Position numbers and translations under genes: made by a program
Notes under the pieces: generated by a model
Databases searched by the model: none
What the model was told of the DNA's origin: nothing
Seen by the model: only the letters and a program-made list of their open reading frames with translations
Part shown: in pieces, positions 19,001 through 28,143 of the stretch
How positions within the stretch are numbered: the stretch's first letter is position 1
Layout: every line of letters starts with the position of its first letter
NCBI GenBank assembly: GCA_018644935.1
Contig: JABGPL010000023.1
Coordinates: 1 to 51,452, forward strand
DNA: 51,452 nt
Direction: 5' to 3'
DNA from: Calditrichota bacterium
GTDB taxonomy: Bacteria > Electryoneota > AABM5-125-24 > Hatepunaeales > Hatepunaeaceae

Positions 19001-19830
19001 ATCTTGACAAAAAACTGCCTGCGATTAACGGTGATATAACTCAGATACGTCAATTGGTAATGAATCTGATTATTAATGCATCCGAGGCAATTGGTGATGA
19101 AACGGGGCGCATCAAACTGAAAACTTGTGTTGAAAAATTCACCAAAAACCAATTACGCAACATCCATTTCGGCGAGGAATTAGAACCAGGAAAATATATA
19201 TACATGAGTGTTGAAGACACGGGCTGTGGTATGGATAAAAATACCCTAAACAAAATCTTCGATCCATTCTTCACAACCAAGTTCACAGGACGTGGTCTTG
19301 GATTGGCGGCAACCCTGGGGATTGTGGAGGGGCATAAAGGTGCGATAAATGTTATCAGTGAACTGGGAAAGGGAACTAAATTTGAAATCTATCTTCCTAA
19401 AAGTATCAGTAAACAAGTAGAGAAAAAAGAAGCAATCCACCCAGTATTGAACGATGATGTTTCAGGTACAATTCTTGTTGTAGATGATGAGAAACTTATA
19501 GTCAATCTCGTGTCTAAAACACTGCAACGTTCTGGTTATAAAGTAATCACCGCTAAAGATGGATTTGAAGCTGTAGAAAAATATAAATCTAAACACAAAG
19601 AGATTGACCTGGTTATCATGGATCTGACAATGCCGAATTTAAATGGCGAGGAGGCGTTTGAACAGATCAAAACAATTGATCCGGATTCTGTTGTGATCAT
19701 AAGTAGTGGATTTGGAGAGTCTGAAGCAGAAAAGCGGTTCTTCGGTAGAGGATTATCAGGATTTATACAGAAACCATTTACACCAACTGTTTTGATCAAC
19801 ACTGTCAGAAAAATCCTCTCAGAAAGCTAG
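16006..19830 (+). CDS. Soluble hybrid histidine kinase: pseudo-receiver, six PAS, HisKA, HATPase, receiver
   Basis: This 1274-residue cytoplasmic kinase has no membrane segment. Order: N-terminal receiver-like domain (about 8-125); PAS/PAC repeats at about 135-250, 262-370, 385-490, 505-615, 630-750 and 758-880; HisKA with His912 (GGIAHDFNN); HATPase with INASEAIGDE, EDTGCGMD and GRGLGLA; C-terminal receiver with phospho-acceptor Asp1206 (LVIMDLTMP). The N-terminal receiver has Glu63 (ALIEIS) where the phospho-aspartate belongs, so it is probably not phosphorylated in the usual way. The start may be GTG 16006, ATG 16021 or ATG 16030; none has a strong ribosome site. It is transcribed away from the cus operon and 33 bases ahead of the M28 peptidase gene. 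The ligands are unknown. Confidence 0.93.
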   Translation: MHQSRMEPMIAKRDVLIAVDDIEFQKEISVYLSKNNYDVISANDVNSTIENAKKHKPSVALIEISQTERKDIIPMIKEVSSQTECIIIAEHAFEISAIEATNMGVFNLILKPVDLNQLLISVLRACEKHDSEEKLRFLSQIAQQVDDSVIACDLDYKIIWVNQAFQSLYGYTLNEVAFEYPGFLNAEPNADKIEEMILSTIISGKTWKGELKNRKKDGTEFPIDLSITPLKDDHGQIVGYGSFQRDITKRVGTAEALMESERKYHELVDLLPQTVYEIDLDGSVTFLNQFGIEASGYSRVDLEKGISAFHIIAEKDHSKLSRNISSAREGAAYIPSEYEIIRKDGSTFTALIYANCIMRDNVSIGLRGILIDTSKLRELERALQHSTQMSNDILQTIPSGLFTYQFEPPDELFLLSGNPEAVKLTGIDLEKSIGKEFNEIWPNAIEQGITEAYLEVARTGVANNANDVFYEDDRFQGVFRIRVFRIPNNRIAVAFEDESKRQIAESELKRSVSKFRSYIDNAPDGIFVTDGNGIHTEVNEGACNLTGYSNQELLKMSLQDLITTQFNNDIIHDFKNLSSCETLQKEYPFILKDGSDGFMMLDTVKLEDDKYLTFCKDITVRKLTEQALLKSKERLLQTQKTARMGFWEWNLKADEIFISNQVYALYGIDKKDTRSNHEILCAIVHPDDRDNVHKELKRVIKGQDEYDNDLRILRPDGKIVWAHAQAKLVLDEKGKPESLLGSIIDITRRKETEAAFSESERRYRKLVENIPVKLSHYDVKKKKYAYWNTDELWTGMSIDEWNSLSPEKHLSYIHPEDVPLVRDAIREWEKTGQKETLKFEYRIRSKENEYSWLESWIYNEFDENKNHISTIQLYWDITERKEVEQQQKKLAARFQEAQKKESLSILAGGIAHDFNNILVGILGNANFALSDISPTSPLRESIIEIEKSAQRAADLTRQMLAYSGKGHFVIEDFSLSKLIEEMIRLVKASISKKAEIELNLDKKLPAINGDITQIRQLVMNLIINASEAIGDETGRIKLKTCVEKFTKNQLRNIHFGEELEPGKYIYMSVEDTGCGMDKNTLNKIFDPFFTTKFTGRGLGLAATLGIVEGHKGAINVISELGKGTKFEIYLPKSISKQVEKKEAIHPVLNDDVSGTILVVDDEKLIVNLVSKTLQRSGYKVITAKDGFEAVEKYKSKHKEIDLVIMDLTMPNLNGEEAFEQIKTIDPDSVVIISSGFGESEAEKRFFGRGLSGFIQKPFTPTVLINTVRKILSES

Positions 19831-19862
19831 GTTTGTGATTCCATTCTCAACTCTGGATAAAC

Positions 19863-22442
19863 ATGAAAAAGCAATGTACCTCAATTCTCAATTCACTCTT
19901 TGTTATCGGAATAATTTTGATGTGGATTTTGCCCAAAGTATCGGCTTCACCTGATCCTTTTCCGGTCAATGAAACCATTTTCGAACTTGTTGAACAAGTT
20001 AATCCTGATTTTATGGAAGAGAATGCACAACATCTCTTAAACTTTCATACCAGGCACACATATTCCGATACCCTCTCAGATACATTGGGAATCGGTGCTG
20101 CTCGAAGATGGATGATTGGAGAGCATGAAGATAATGATGTCGGTGCTCAACTTTACCATTGGAATGGCTTCAGACATAATGATAATTATCCGTGCTACAA
20201 TGTTCATGCTACAATCCCTGGGGAACGGGAAAATGAGGGGATAATTATTCTCGGCGCTCATCTTGATTCAAGAGGAGTGGATCGCAATGATGTGGAGGGA
20301 TTTGCCCCTGGTATTGATGATGATGGCAGTGGATGTCTTGCTTTAATGGAAATTGGGAGGATTCTTTCTGGTCAGGCAATTGAAAGAACAATTGTTTTAT
20401 CCGCATTTACAGGCGAGGAACAAGGATTGCTGGGTGCAAGAGCATTTGCCGGTGAACTTGCAGATAACAATGATCCTGTTTATGCGATGTTAAACATGGA
20501 TATGATCGGGCATATTGTATTTCCAGACGGTGAAGTGGATTCATCTACAATGCGGTTATATTCAGGAGGTCCTTCAGGTTCTCCATCAAGACAATTGGCA
20601 AGGTACATAAAATGGGTCGGAGAGGAATACTCTGACGGCTTAGTAGTGAACATCATCCCTCAACAGGATCGAGGAGGCAGAAGTGGAGATCATATACCGT
20701 TTTATGAAAACGGGTTTCCTGCTGCAAGATTAATTGAGACCGCAGAGGACGTTAATTTTCAGCACGGTCCGAATGATATTCCAGACGGTATGTCGTTTAC
20801 ATATGCAGCAAGAGTCACCCGTCTCGCACTTGGAGTTACCGCTTTACTCGCAATGGCTCCCGACATACCACCCACACCAGAAGTAATCAACTCTGGGGAT
20901 GGGCAAAGCCTGATTGTCTCCTGGCCTGATTCACTAAACCGCAATGAAGTAGACCTTGTTCGAATTGCATTCCGCTCTTCTAACAGCCTTTACTGGGAGA
21001 ATATTGTTGAATCTAATGGCGATTCCCCTTTTTTATTATCCGGGCTAACTGCTGAGACTGAGTATTTTGTGAGTATTTCTATTTCTGGTGAAAATGGCAT
21101 GCCATCCCGATTCAGTTCTGAGAATACTGCCACTCCTGATAGTATCCCTTCAGCTCCTCTGAATTTTGAAACGACATCAACTTCAACTGGAGTTGATCTT
21201 ATTTGGACACCAGGTTTCGAAGTAAATACCGATGCATATCTAATTGAGCGCAGAATAGCCGGAAGAGAATTTGAGCACATCATGAGCATCGATCATCCTT
21301 CCGCGGAGTGGACAGATAGCAATGTTGATCTGGGTGAGATGTATTACTACAGGATTCGCATTCAGAATTCTCTCGATTTGTTAAGTGAGTATTCCAATGT
21401 GCAGGAAGGCAGAATGGCATCCCACCATCTCGGAGTATTAATCATAGACAACACTCCTGACGGTTCTTCAGTGGATCGTCCAGATGATAATGAGGTTGAC
21501 ACTTTTTACCTTGAAGTCCTTCGACCTTACAACGTTTCCGCTATTTGGGATCGATCTGACAGTTTAAGGTTTGAATCAACCTTATCTGATGCAGATTTGT
21601 CACCTTATGAACTCGTGCTGATTCATTCAGACGGAGTAAATGCATCTTTCAGCGAAAATATCTCTACAATAGAGAAATACCATTCAAACGGAGGTAAAGT
21701 CATTTTTACTGGCCTTCGATTATCATCAGTTTTTGGAGGAAAAAGAGAATATTCAAACAATTTCCTACAGGGTGAGTTTATGAAGGATTTCTTCGGAATA
21801 GACTCAATTAATGTATCTTTCCCCGGAAGAAACTGGTTTATTGGCGCGACTGGTTTGGCAGGTTTCCCAACTATTGAGTATGATTTTGAACGAATTCCAG
21901 ATAGAGAGGGTCAGATTTTTATGGATGCAATAATCAGTGAAGAACCTATTCCGGGCTCAGAGATTATTGCAACTTATGTAGCAGGAGATGGAGACGAATC
22001 TGATTTTCATGGCAGAGCAGTTGCAATGCGAGATGATTCAGATACTCCAAGCTGGATAATGGTTGATTTACCTGGGTATAACATGCGTCAGGAAACCATG
22101 GTACCCTTTTTAAGAATGGCTCTTGAAAATTTAAATGCTCCTTTGTCAATTATAAAGGAGAGCGAAATCAAACAACTTGATAAGTTTGAACTCTTCCCGG
22201 CCTTTCCCAACCCCTTTAACAGTAGGGTAACATTAGAGTATGAAATACCTGAAAACAAATCCACAGTTTTGCAAATTTTCGATACTAGTGGTCGTAGCAT
22301 TCTCTCCAGGAATATCAGAGCATTTGGGAAAAGAAATCGTTCTTTTGTTTGGGACGCTGATTTACAGCCATCCGGAGTATATTTGTGCAGAATTGACTCC
22401 GGATCAGATTCGAGAACTGTTAAATTTGTTTTAATGCGTTAG
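19863..22442 (+). CDS. Secreted M28-family zinc aminopeptidase with FN3, GATase-like and T9SS domains
   Basis: This 859-residue exported protein has a signal peptide (about 1-29). The catalytic domain (about 60-325) carries the M28 metal set: His133 (GAHLDS), the acidic GIDDDGSG at 150-157, Glu185/Glu186 (TGEEQGLLGA, base and ligand), Asp213 (NMDMIGH) and His301 (FQHGPND). It should remove N-terminal residues from peptides using two zinc ions. Two fibronectin-III-like domains follow (about 335-420 and 425-520). Next comes an alpha/beta domain at about 522-640 (LGVLIIDNTPDG, ELVLIHSDG, GGKVIFTG) resembling class-I GATase-like folds. The last ~85 residues are a T9SS tail (FPNPFNSRVTLEY ... KFVLMR). 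It probably acts at the cell surface or outside the cell, and may share a transcript with the upstream kinase. Confidence 0.9.
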   Translation: MKKQCTSILNSLFVIGIILMWILPKVSASPDPFPVNETIFELVEQVNPDFMEENAQHLLNFHTRHTYSDTLSDTLGIGAARRWMIGEHEDNDVGAQLYHWNGFRHNDNYPCYNVHATIPGERENEGIIILGAHLDSRGVDRNDVEGFAPGIDDDGSGCLALMEIGRILSGQAIERTIVLSAFTGEEQGLLGARAFAGELADNNDPVYAMLNMDMIGHIVFPDGEVDSSTMRLYSGGPSGSPSRQLARYIKWVGEEYSDGLVVNIIPQQDRGGRSGDHIPFYENGFPAARLIETAEDVNFQHGPNDIPDGMSFTYAARVTRLALGVTALLAMAPDIPPTPEVINSGDGQSLIVSWPDSLNRNEVDLVRIAFRSSNSLYWENIVESNGDSPFLLSGLTAETEYFVSISISGENGMPSRFSSENTATPDSIPSAPLNFETTSTSTGVDLIWTPGFEVNTDAYLIERRIAGREFEHIMSIDHPSAEWTDSNVDLGEMYYYRIRIQNSLDLLSEYSNVQEGRMASHHLGVLIIDNTPDGSSVDRPDDNEVDTFYLEVLRPYNVSAIWDRSDSLRFESTLSDADLSPYELVLIHSDGVNASFSENISTIEKYHSNGGKVIFTGLRLSSVFGGKREYSNNFLQGEFMKDFFGIDSINVSFPGRNWFIGATGLAGFPTIEYDFERIPDREGQIFMDAIISEEPIPGSEIIATYVAGDGDESDFHGRAVAMRDDSDTPSWIMVDLPGYNMRQETMVPFLRMALENLNAPLSIIKESEIKQLDKFELFPAFPNPFNSRVTLEYEIPENKSTVLQIFDTSGRSILSRNIRAFGKRNRSFVWDADLQPSGVYLCRIDSGSDSRTVKFVLMR

Positions 22443-22446
22443 TAGA

Positions 22447-23214
22447 TTAAGCCCGTATTGAATATCCACCATCAACAACAATAGTTTGCCCTTGAATCAT
22501 CTTAGCTTTGTTATTGCAAAGAAGGAGTACTACGTCAGCGACATCTTCCGGTGTAATCAATCGTCCTGCTGGAGTTCGTTTAAGGGTATTGTCAAGTATT
22601 TCATCTCGATTCTTGAAGAACTTAAGAGCTTCAGTATCCACAGCACCAGCCTGGATTACATTGACATTTACACCGCACGGTGCAAGATCAACAGCAAGAT
22701 GTCTGACCAGAGATTCGAGCGCAGCTTTGGACGCACCTACTGCTGCGTAATTATCAATTGCACGCACAGCACCAAGACTTGACACCGCCAGTATTCTCCC
22801 GCCAAATTTTCCGTCTCCTCTACCCATCAGCTTTGAAGCATGCTGTGAAAGTGGAAGAAGTGCCCTTGCATTAATATCCATGGCCCATTGCCAGTGCCGG
22901 GTAGTTAACTCCCAGGTGGGTTTTAATACTCCGGAGGCAGCATTTGAAATCAGGATATCGAGTTTTCCAAACTCTTTCTCGACCTCACCAAACATTTTCT
23001 CGACTTGATCATCTTTTGCGACATTTGCCTGTAGCACAAGACAACGAACGCCACATTTTCTGATTTCTACGGCAGTTTCCTCAGCTCTTGACCTTTTCCG
23101 AAGGTAATTGATCACTAAATGCACACCTTGAGAAGCCAACTTCAAAGCTATCGCCTTACCAATACCCCTTGATGCACCAGTAACCAAAGCTATACGTCCG
23201 TCAAGTTCTTTCAT
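22447..23214 (-). CDS. fabL: FabL-type enoyl-[acyl-carrier-protein] reductase (SDR family)
   Basis: The product is 255 residues, full length for a short-chain dehydrogenase. The NAD(P)-binding motif TGASRGIG is at 12-19 and NAASG at 91-95. The active site is Tyr156-x6-Lys163 (NYAAVGASK), the enoyl-ACP-reductase spacing, instead of the classical YxxxK. Other blocks match Bacillus FabL closely as I recall it: NAASGVLKPTWEL, DINARALL, GASKAALESLVRHLAVDL, GAVDTEALKFF and TPAGRL. It should perform the last reduction step of each fatty-acid elongation cycle, using NADPH. The ATG is preceded by GAGGAG. It converges on the M28 gene with only 4 bases between the stop codons. Confidence 0.87.
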   Translation of the reverse strand: MKELDGRIALVTGASRGIGKAIALKLASQGVHLVINYLRKRSRAEETAVEIRKCGVRCLVLQANVAKDDQVEKMFGEVEKEFGKLDILISNAASGVLKPTWELTTRHWQWAMDINARALLPLSQHASKLMGRGDGKFGGRILAVSSLGAVRAIDNYAAVGASKAALESLVRHLAVDLAPCGVNVNVIQAGAVDTEALKFFKNRDEILDNTLKRTPAGRLITPEDVADVVLLLCNNKAKMIQGQTIVVDGGYSIRA

Positions 23215-23504
23215 TATTATCTCCTCTTTTGCTCACAATTTCAGTTTTGATGAATCACATCATTTTAAGTATGTACGTTTGAATACTCAAGTCTGAAAGC
23301 AATCTTTTAAATAAAACATCCTTATTGAAAAATTATTTAAAATATCAAGTAACGAAATATCAGCCATCTTAAAAGAGTGTTGGATTTGATCATAGTTGCC
23401 TTATTCAGTTTTCTGATTTATATTATTGGTTCACCTTTGTCGCACTCTCTTTCATTTCAAAACTCTATTTTCAAACGCAATACCATTCCAACGGAGTAGC
23501 CGGA

Positions 23505-26500
23505 ATGACCCATCCTCATTCAAAAACTGATTCAAGCAATCCTCTCCCACTCAAACTGCTCAGAGTTGCAATGGCATTTACAATGCTCATTCTATTGTGT
23601 TTGGGATTGTTTATGATGTTGGATTACAAGACAGTTTTTTCACGTGAAAAGGACAATTTAAATATCCTCAAACTAAATAGTCTAATTTTGTATTACGACG
23701 AAATCATGACAACCTCCACTCAATTAGCAGTGTTAACTGGGGATTCAACCTGGGAAGCGCGATATAGAGACATAGAACCAAAACTCACAAAGGCAATTCA
23801 GGATATCTTTAAAGTAGAATCAGATTTATCGATCCTTGAATACGTCTCAGAAACGGAACTTGCCTATAAGAATTTGATTAGAATGGACCACACTGCATTT
23901 GATTTAATCCGAGAATGTCGAGCTAAGGAGGCAATCGCTTTATTTGAAAGTGAGGTATATCAAACCCAGAAAAAGATAAATAGTGACCGCATTGACCGAA
24001 CACTCCATTCTATGCGGACACTAACAAACACATATCAATCGTCACACAATTATTTGATGTATGTTATCTCCATTTGCATATTGATTTCTATTCCCGGTTT
24101 GCTTTTGATATGGATAGGTATTGTCAGACTAATAAGAGATCACATTGGAAAAAGGAGAGCGGTAGAGACCGCACTTCAAATTGCCAATGATGAATTAGAA
24201 CAACGCGTAGAAAACAGGACAAGTGAACTTACGAAAATCAATCTCAATTTGCGAGAGGAAATTGAATTTCGACATCGGGTTGAGCTAAAGCTCCAAAAAC
24301 TTTCTTATGCAGTTGAGCAAAGTCCCAACATGGTAATTATCACTGATATAAAAGGGACAATTGAGTATGTAAATCCTAGGTTTACAGATGTCACAGGCTA
24401 TACTTTGGAAGAAGCTGTAGGTGAAAATCCTAGATTACTAAAGTCTGGCGAGTCATCTGACGAATTATATAAGGAACTATGGAATACCATCGTTTCAGGT
24501 GGAATTTGGCGGGGAGAATTTCACAATAAAAAGAAGAATGGTGAATTGTATTGGGGATTTGCCTCAATTTCCGGAATCAAAAATGAATTAGGTGAGATTT
24601 CGCATTATGTGGGTATTCAAGAGGATATTTCCGAAAGGAAATTAACTCAAGAATCGTTACTGAGAAGCGAAAAACAATATCGCAATATTTTTGAATCATT
24701 CCAGGATGTCTTTTATCGGACTGACCTGAATGGCAAGATAAAGATTGTCAGCCCCTCAATTAAATCTTTTGGGTATGATCCCGAAAAATTGATCGGGGTT
24801 AATGTCAAAGATTTTTACCCTGATCCAAAAGATCGAACTTCATTGATGGATATTTTACGCAAGCATGGTAAGGTTAAGGATTATGAATTGAGTTTAACTG
24901 CTAATTCTGGCATGATCATACAATCATCGTTGAATGCAAAGCTTATTTTTGATGAGAATGGGGTACCATTTGAAATTGAAGGAGTTCTCAGAGACATTTC
25001 TGAAAGAAAGATTGCTGAGGATAAACTAATCAGAAATGAGGAAAAGTACCGTTCATTATCTGATATTTCCCCGGACATAATAACAATCCTCGACCGGGAT
25101 TTAAATATAACATTTATTAACCATGCCCTCCCCGGAACCTTATCTATCGAGCAAGTAATGGGGGTCAATTTCGCGGTATTTTTGCAAACAAAAAATCGTG
25201 AAGAAGGGTTGCTTGCCCTGAAACAGGTTTTCAAAACCGGCAAAGAAACTCATTTTGAAATTGAGGGTATCGGACCACAACCTGAAATGCATTGGTTTGT
25301 GATCCGCTGTGGTCCTGTTAAGCAGAATGGTGAAGTAGTAGCAATCACACTTTTTATCTCCAACATCCATGAGAGGAAACAAATGGAATTGGAGATCAGA
25401 CAGAAAACTATTGACTTAGGTGAAAGGGTAAAAGAACTAAATAGTCTTTATGAAATTTCTAAACGTGCTGAAAACACTCAAGTGAGTATTGATGAAATTC
25501 TTAATAGTTGTCTGGAGGTTATCAGATCAGGTTGGATGTACTCGGACGATGCATGTGTCAGGATAACTTATCGGAACCGTTCTTTTAAGACAACAAACTT
25601 TAGCGATTCAAAATGGTGCATGGAATCGAAGATCCTCATTAATGATCAGCAAGTCGGCAAGTTAGAAGTTTACTACATCGTTGAAAAACCAGAGGCTGAT
25701 GAAGGACCATTTTTTCATGAAGAGAGACTGCTAATCGATAACATTTCTGCCAGATTGAGTAAAATTATTGAAAATGCACAAATCAAAAAGGAGCTGATTA
25801 AGGCCAAAGAGGATGCTGAAGCTGGAAATCGTGCTAAGAGTTCATTTCTTGCTAATATGAGTCACGAAATCAGGACACCAATGAATGCTATACTTGGTTT
25901 CACTGAATTACTCTCCGAACAGGTTGAAGATAATAAACAACAAGAGTATCTATCTGTTGTATCATCCAGCGGTAAGTCTTTGTTGAGAATTATTAATGAT
26001 ATACTCGACCTCTCGAAGATCGAAGCAGGGATGATGGATATTCAATACCACACCGTAAATCCACATCAACTGTTTAAAGAAATAAAGCAAATGTTCTCCT
26101 GGAAGAGCACAGAAAAACATCTTGATTTTATTTTGGATGTGGATCCATCACTGCCCAATGGACTCTTATTAGATGAAGTAAGAATAAGGCAGGTTATCGT
26201 AAATCTTGTCGGTAATGCAATTAAATTTACTCACACCGGTCATATAAAACTGCAGGTAAAGCAAGAAGTATCGTTTGAAAACACCAGTAAACTCAAACTG
26301 ATTTTTAGCGTGGAAGACACTGGGATAGGCATCCCAGCTGAACAGGTTCAAATTATCTTTGAGGCATTTAAACAGCAGGAAAATCAGAGCACTGCAGAAT
26401 ACGGTGGTACGGGACTCGGCTTAGCCATCTCTAAGCGACTAATCGAAATGATGGGTGGAGAATTTAAGGTCGAAAGTGAATTAGGACGAGGAAGTTGCTT

Positions 26501-27311
26501 TCAGGTAGAGCTAGATAATGTCGAAGTCGCTTCAGTCTCGGAATCAATCGATGTAAATAGTACAATAAAGCATGAATCAATTAGATTTGAATTCCCAAAA
26601 ATATTAGCTGTAGATGATCAAGAAACAAACAGATTTCTGTTAAAAGAGTATCTTCAGTTCAGCGATATAATCCTAATAGAAGGCTCAAATGGAAAAGAAG
26701 CTATCGACTTAACCGAATCTCATAATCCAGATTTGATAATAATGGATATCAAAATGCCCATTATGGACGGTAGAGAGGCAGCTCGCCAGATCTTATCAAA
26801 GTACAAGGACAGAAAGATACCAATTATTGCCTTAACGGCATCTGTGATGTCTAAAGATGTCCAGAAAATAAAAGATATTGGATTTGCGGGATACCTGAGA
26901 AAACCGGCAAGTAAAGGCAAGTTGATAGGTGAATTAATAAAGCATTTACCATATTATAACATACAGGAAATTAATATTGAAGAAGATGTAAACACTGCAG
27001 ATGTGCTAATCAATGAGGATCTTACCAAAGAAACATTATCTCAATTGAGTAAATTAAAGCAAGTTCTTGAAAATGATTATGTAGTAACTTGCCATAAACT
27101 CGAAAATACCCTTATTATAAATGAAGCAAAGGAGTTTGCGAGTCAATTATCCGAACTTGGTTCGGATTTCCAATTCAGCCATTTAACCGACTGGGCAAAT
27201 GAGTTAAGCCTCAACATAGATACTTTCAACATTAGTGCGGTATCAGAGAAGCTTAAAAAATTCAAAGTCATTATTGCTGCGATAGATACTCTCATAAAAA
27301 AGAGTTCGTAA
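23505..27311 (+). CDS. Membrane-bound hybrid histidine kinase: three PAS, GAF-like, HisKA, HATPase, receiver
   Basis: The product is 1268 residues, starting at ATG with GGAG 8 bases upstream. Parts: membrane helix at about 19-40; helical extracytoplasmic sensor at 41-183; second membrane helix at about 186-206; coiled coil; PAS domains at about 268-385, 390-505 and 515-625; a GAF-like segment at about 640-765; HisKA with His787 (ANMSHEIRTPMNAILG); HATPase (EDTGIGIP, GGTGLGLAISKRL); receiver with Asp1081 (LIIMDIKMPIMDG). A helical C-terminal tail (about 1165-1268) sits where an HPt domain often occurs but lacks the HxxKG-type phospho-histidine motif. It is followed 42 bases later by a response regulator gene, its likely partner. 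The signal is unknown. Confidence 0.93.
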   Translation: MTHPHSKTDSSNPLPLKLLRVAMAFTMLILLCLGLFMMLDYKTVFSREKDNLNILKLNSLILYYDEIMTTSTQLAVLTGDSTWEARYRDIEPKLTKAIQDIFKVESDLSILEYVSETELAYKNLIRMDHTAFDLIRECRAKEAIALFESEVYQTQKKINSDRIDRTLHSMRTLTNTYQSSHNYLMYVISICILISIPGLLLIWIGIVRLIRDHIGKRRAVETALQIANDELEQRVENRTSELTKINLNLREEIEFRHRVELKLQKLSYAVEQSPNMVIITDIKGTIEYVNPRFTDVTGYTLEEAVGENPRLLKSGESSDELYKELWNTIVSGGIWRGEFHNKKKNGELYWGFASISGIKNELGEISHYVGIQEDISERKLTQESLLRSEKQYRNIFESFQDVFYRTDLNGKIKIVSPSIKSFGYDPEKLIGVNVKDFYPDPKDRTSLMDILRKHGKVKDYELSLTANSGMIIQSSLNAKLIFDENGVPFEIEGVLRDISERKIAEDKLIRNEEKYRSLSDISPDIITILDRDLNITFINHALPGTLSIEQVMGVNFAVFLQTKNREEGLLALKQVFKTGKETHFEIEGIGPQPEMHWFVIRCGPVKQNGEVVAITLFISNIHERKQMELEIRQKTIDLGERVKELNSLYEISKRAENTQVSIDEILNSCLEVIRSGWMYSDDACVRITYRNRSFKTTNFSDSKWCMESKILINDQQVGKLEVYYIVEKPEADEGPFFHEERLLIDNISARLSKIIENAQIKKELIKAKEDAEAGNRAKSSFLANMSHEIRTPMNAILGFTELLSEQVEDNKQQEYLSVVSSSGKSLLRIINDILDLSKIEAGMMDIQYHTVNPHQLFKEIKQMFSWKSTEKHLDFILDVDPSLPNGLLLDEVRIRQVIVNLVGNAIKFTHTGHIKLQVKQEVSFENTSKLKLIFSVEDTGIGIPAEQVQIIFEAFKQQENQSTAEYGGTGLGLAISKRLIEMMGGEFKVESELGRGSCFQVELDNVEVASVSESIDVNSTIKHESIRFEFPKILAVDDQETNRFLLKEYLQFSDIILIEGSNGKEAIDLTESHNPDLIIMDIKMPIMDGREAARQILSKYKDRKIPIIALTASVMSKDVQKIKDIGFAGYLRKPASKGKLIGELIKHLPYYNIQEINIEEDVNTADVLINEDLTKETLSQLSKLKQVLENDYVVTCHKLENTLIINEAKEFASQLSELGSDFQFSHLTDWANELSLNIDTFNISAVSEKLKKFKVIIAAIDTLIKKSS

Positions 27312-27353
27312 TATTCTCTTCTCAATTCCTTGAAGTGATAATTCGGAGGTAAG

Positions 27354-28049
27354 GTGAAAGACGATTTGAGTAATGAAATGGTTGACAATACAACAGGTGT
27401 TCTAAAAACACCTCTGGTCCTGATGGTTGATGACAATATGAATAACCTCCAGGTTTTGGGAAATATACTAAAGATAAAAAATTATGATATAGGTGTTGCA
27501 ACCAATGGGAAGCAAACAATTCAGATGGCAATCAGCACGATACCTGATATTATTTTACTTGACATAATGATGCCGGAAATGGACGGATTTGACGTTTGTC
27601 GTGAGTTAAAAAAGAATCCTGTTACAAAAGATATTCCAATCATTTTCCTTACAGCTAAATCCGAGATCGATGACATTGTGAAGGGGCTTAGATATGGTGC
27701 AGCTGATTATGTCACAAAACCATTTAATTCAATCGAATTGTTGGCCAGAGTTAAAACACATCTCGACCTCAAATTTGCAATAGATGCACAAAAGGAATTA
27801 GTTGACAAACTATCAAGTGCTCTCGCCACGGTGAAACAGTTATCAGGACTGCTCCCCATTTGTAGTCATTGTAAAAAAGTTCGAGATGACAAAGGCTATT
27901 GGAGCCAGGTAGAGAGGTACGTCTCAGATCACTCAGAAGCTCGTTTTAGTCATGGGATATGCCCGGATTGCATTATAACACACTATCCTTTTATGCAAAA
28001 AAACATAAAAACTCACAAGAAAGATCACGATGGGTCGCATGATAAATAG
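27354..28049 (+). CDS. Response regulator with C-terminal CxxC...CxxC motif
   Basis: The product is 231 residues, starting at GTG just after GGAGGT (3-base spacing). The next ATG, at 27378, would leave the receiver intact. The receiver spans about 18-140, with acidic pair Asp26/Asp27, phospho-acceptor Asp70 (LLDIMMPEMDG) and Lys122 (VTKPF). A short coiled segment leads into QLSGLLPICSHCKK at 163-175 and FSHGICPDC at 198-206, giving Cys170/Cys173 and Cys203/Cys206, a probable zinc site. This C-terminal block recurs in many two-component proteins without a DNA-binding or known enzymatic domain, and its role is not established. The gene follows the hybrid kinase and precedes a hairpin terminator, so the two genes probably form a transcription unit. 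Confidence 0.9.
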   Translation: MKDDLSNEMVDNTTGVLKTPLVLMVDDNMNNLQVLGNILKIKNYDIGVATNGKQTIQMAISTIPDIILLDIMMPEMDGFDVCRELKKNPVTKDIPIIFLTAKSEIDDIVKGLRYGAADYVTKPFNSIELLARVKTHLDLKFAIDAQKELVDKLSSALATVKQLSGLLPICSHCKKVRDDKGYWSQVERYVSDHSEARFSHGICPDCIITHYPFMQKNIKTHKKDHDGSHDK

Positions 28050-28081
28050 CATGATTGGTGGTCATATGTATATATTTTTTT

Positions 28082-28122
28082 AAGAGGATAGTTATTATAT
28101 TGACTATCCTCCTTTTCTTTTC
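28082..28122 (+). terminator. Rho-independent terminator after the kinase/regulator pair
   Basis: A 9-base perfect stem (GAGGATAGT at 28084-28092 with ACTATCCTC at 28103-28111) with a 10-base loop is followed by CTTTTCTTTTC. It lies 35 bases past the response regulator stop codon and ahead of the GNAT gene, so it should separate these two units. Confidence 0.8.
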
Positions 28123-28143
28123 ATCATTCCGGTTAAGTTTCTA

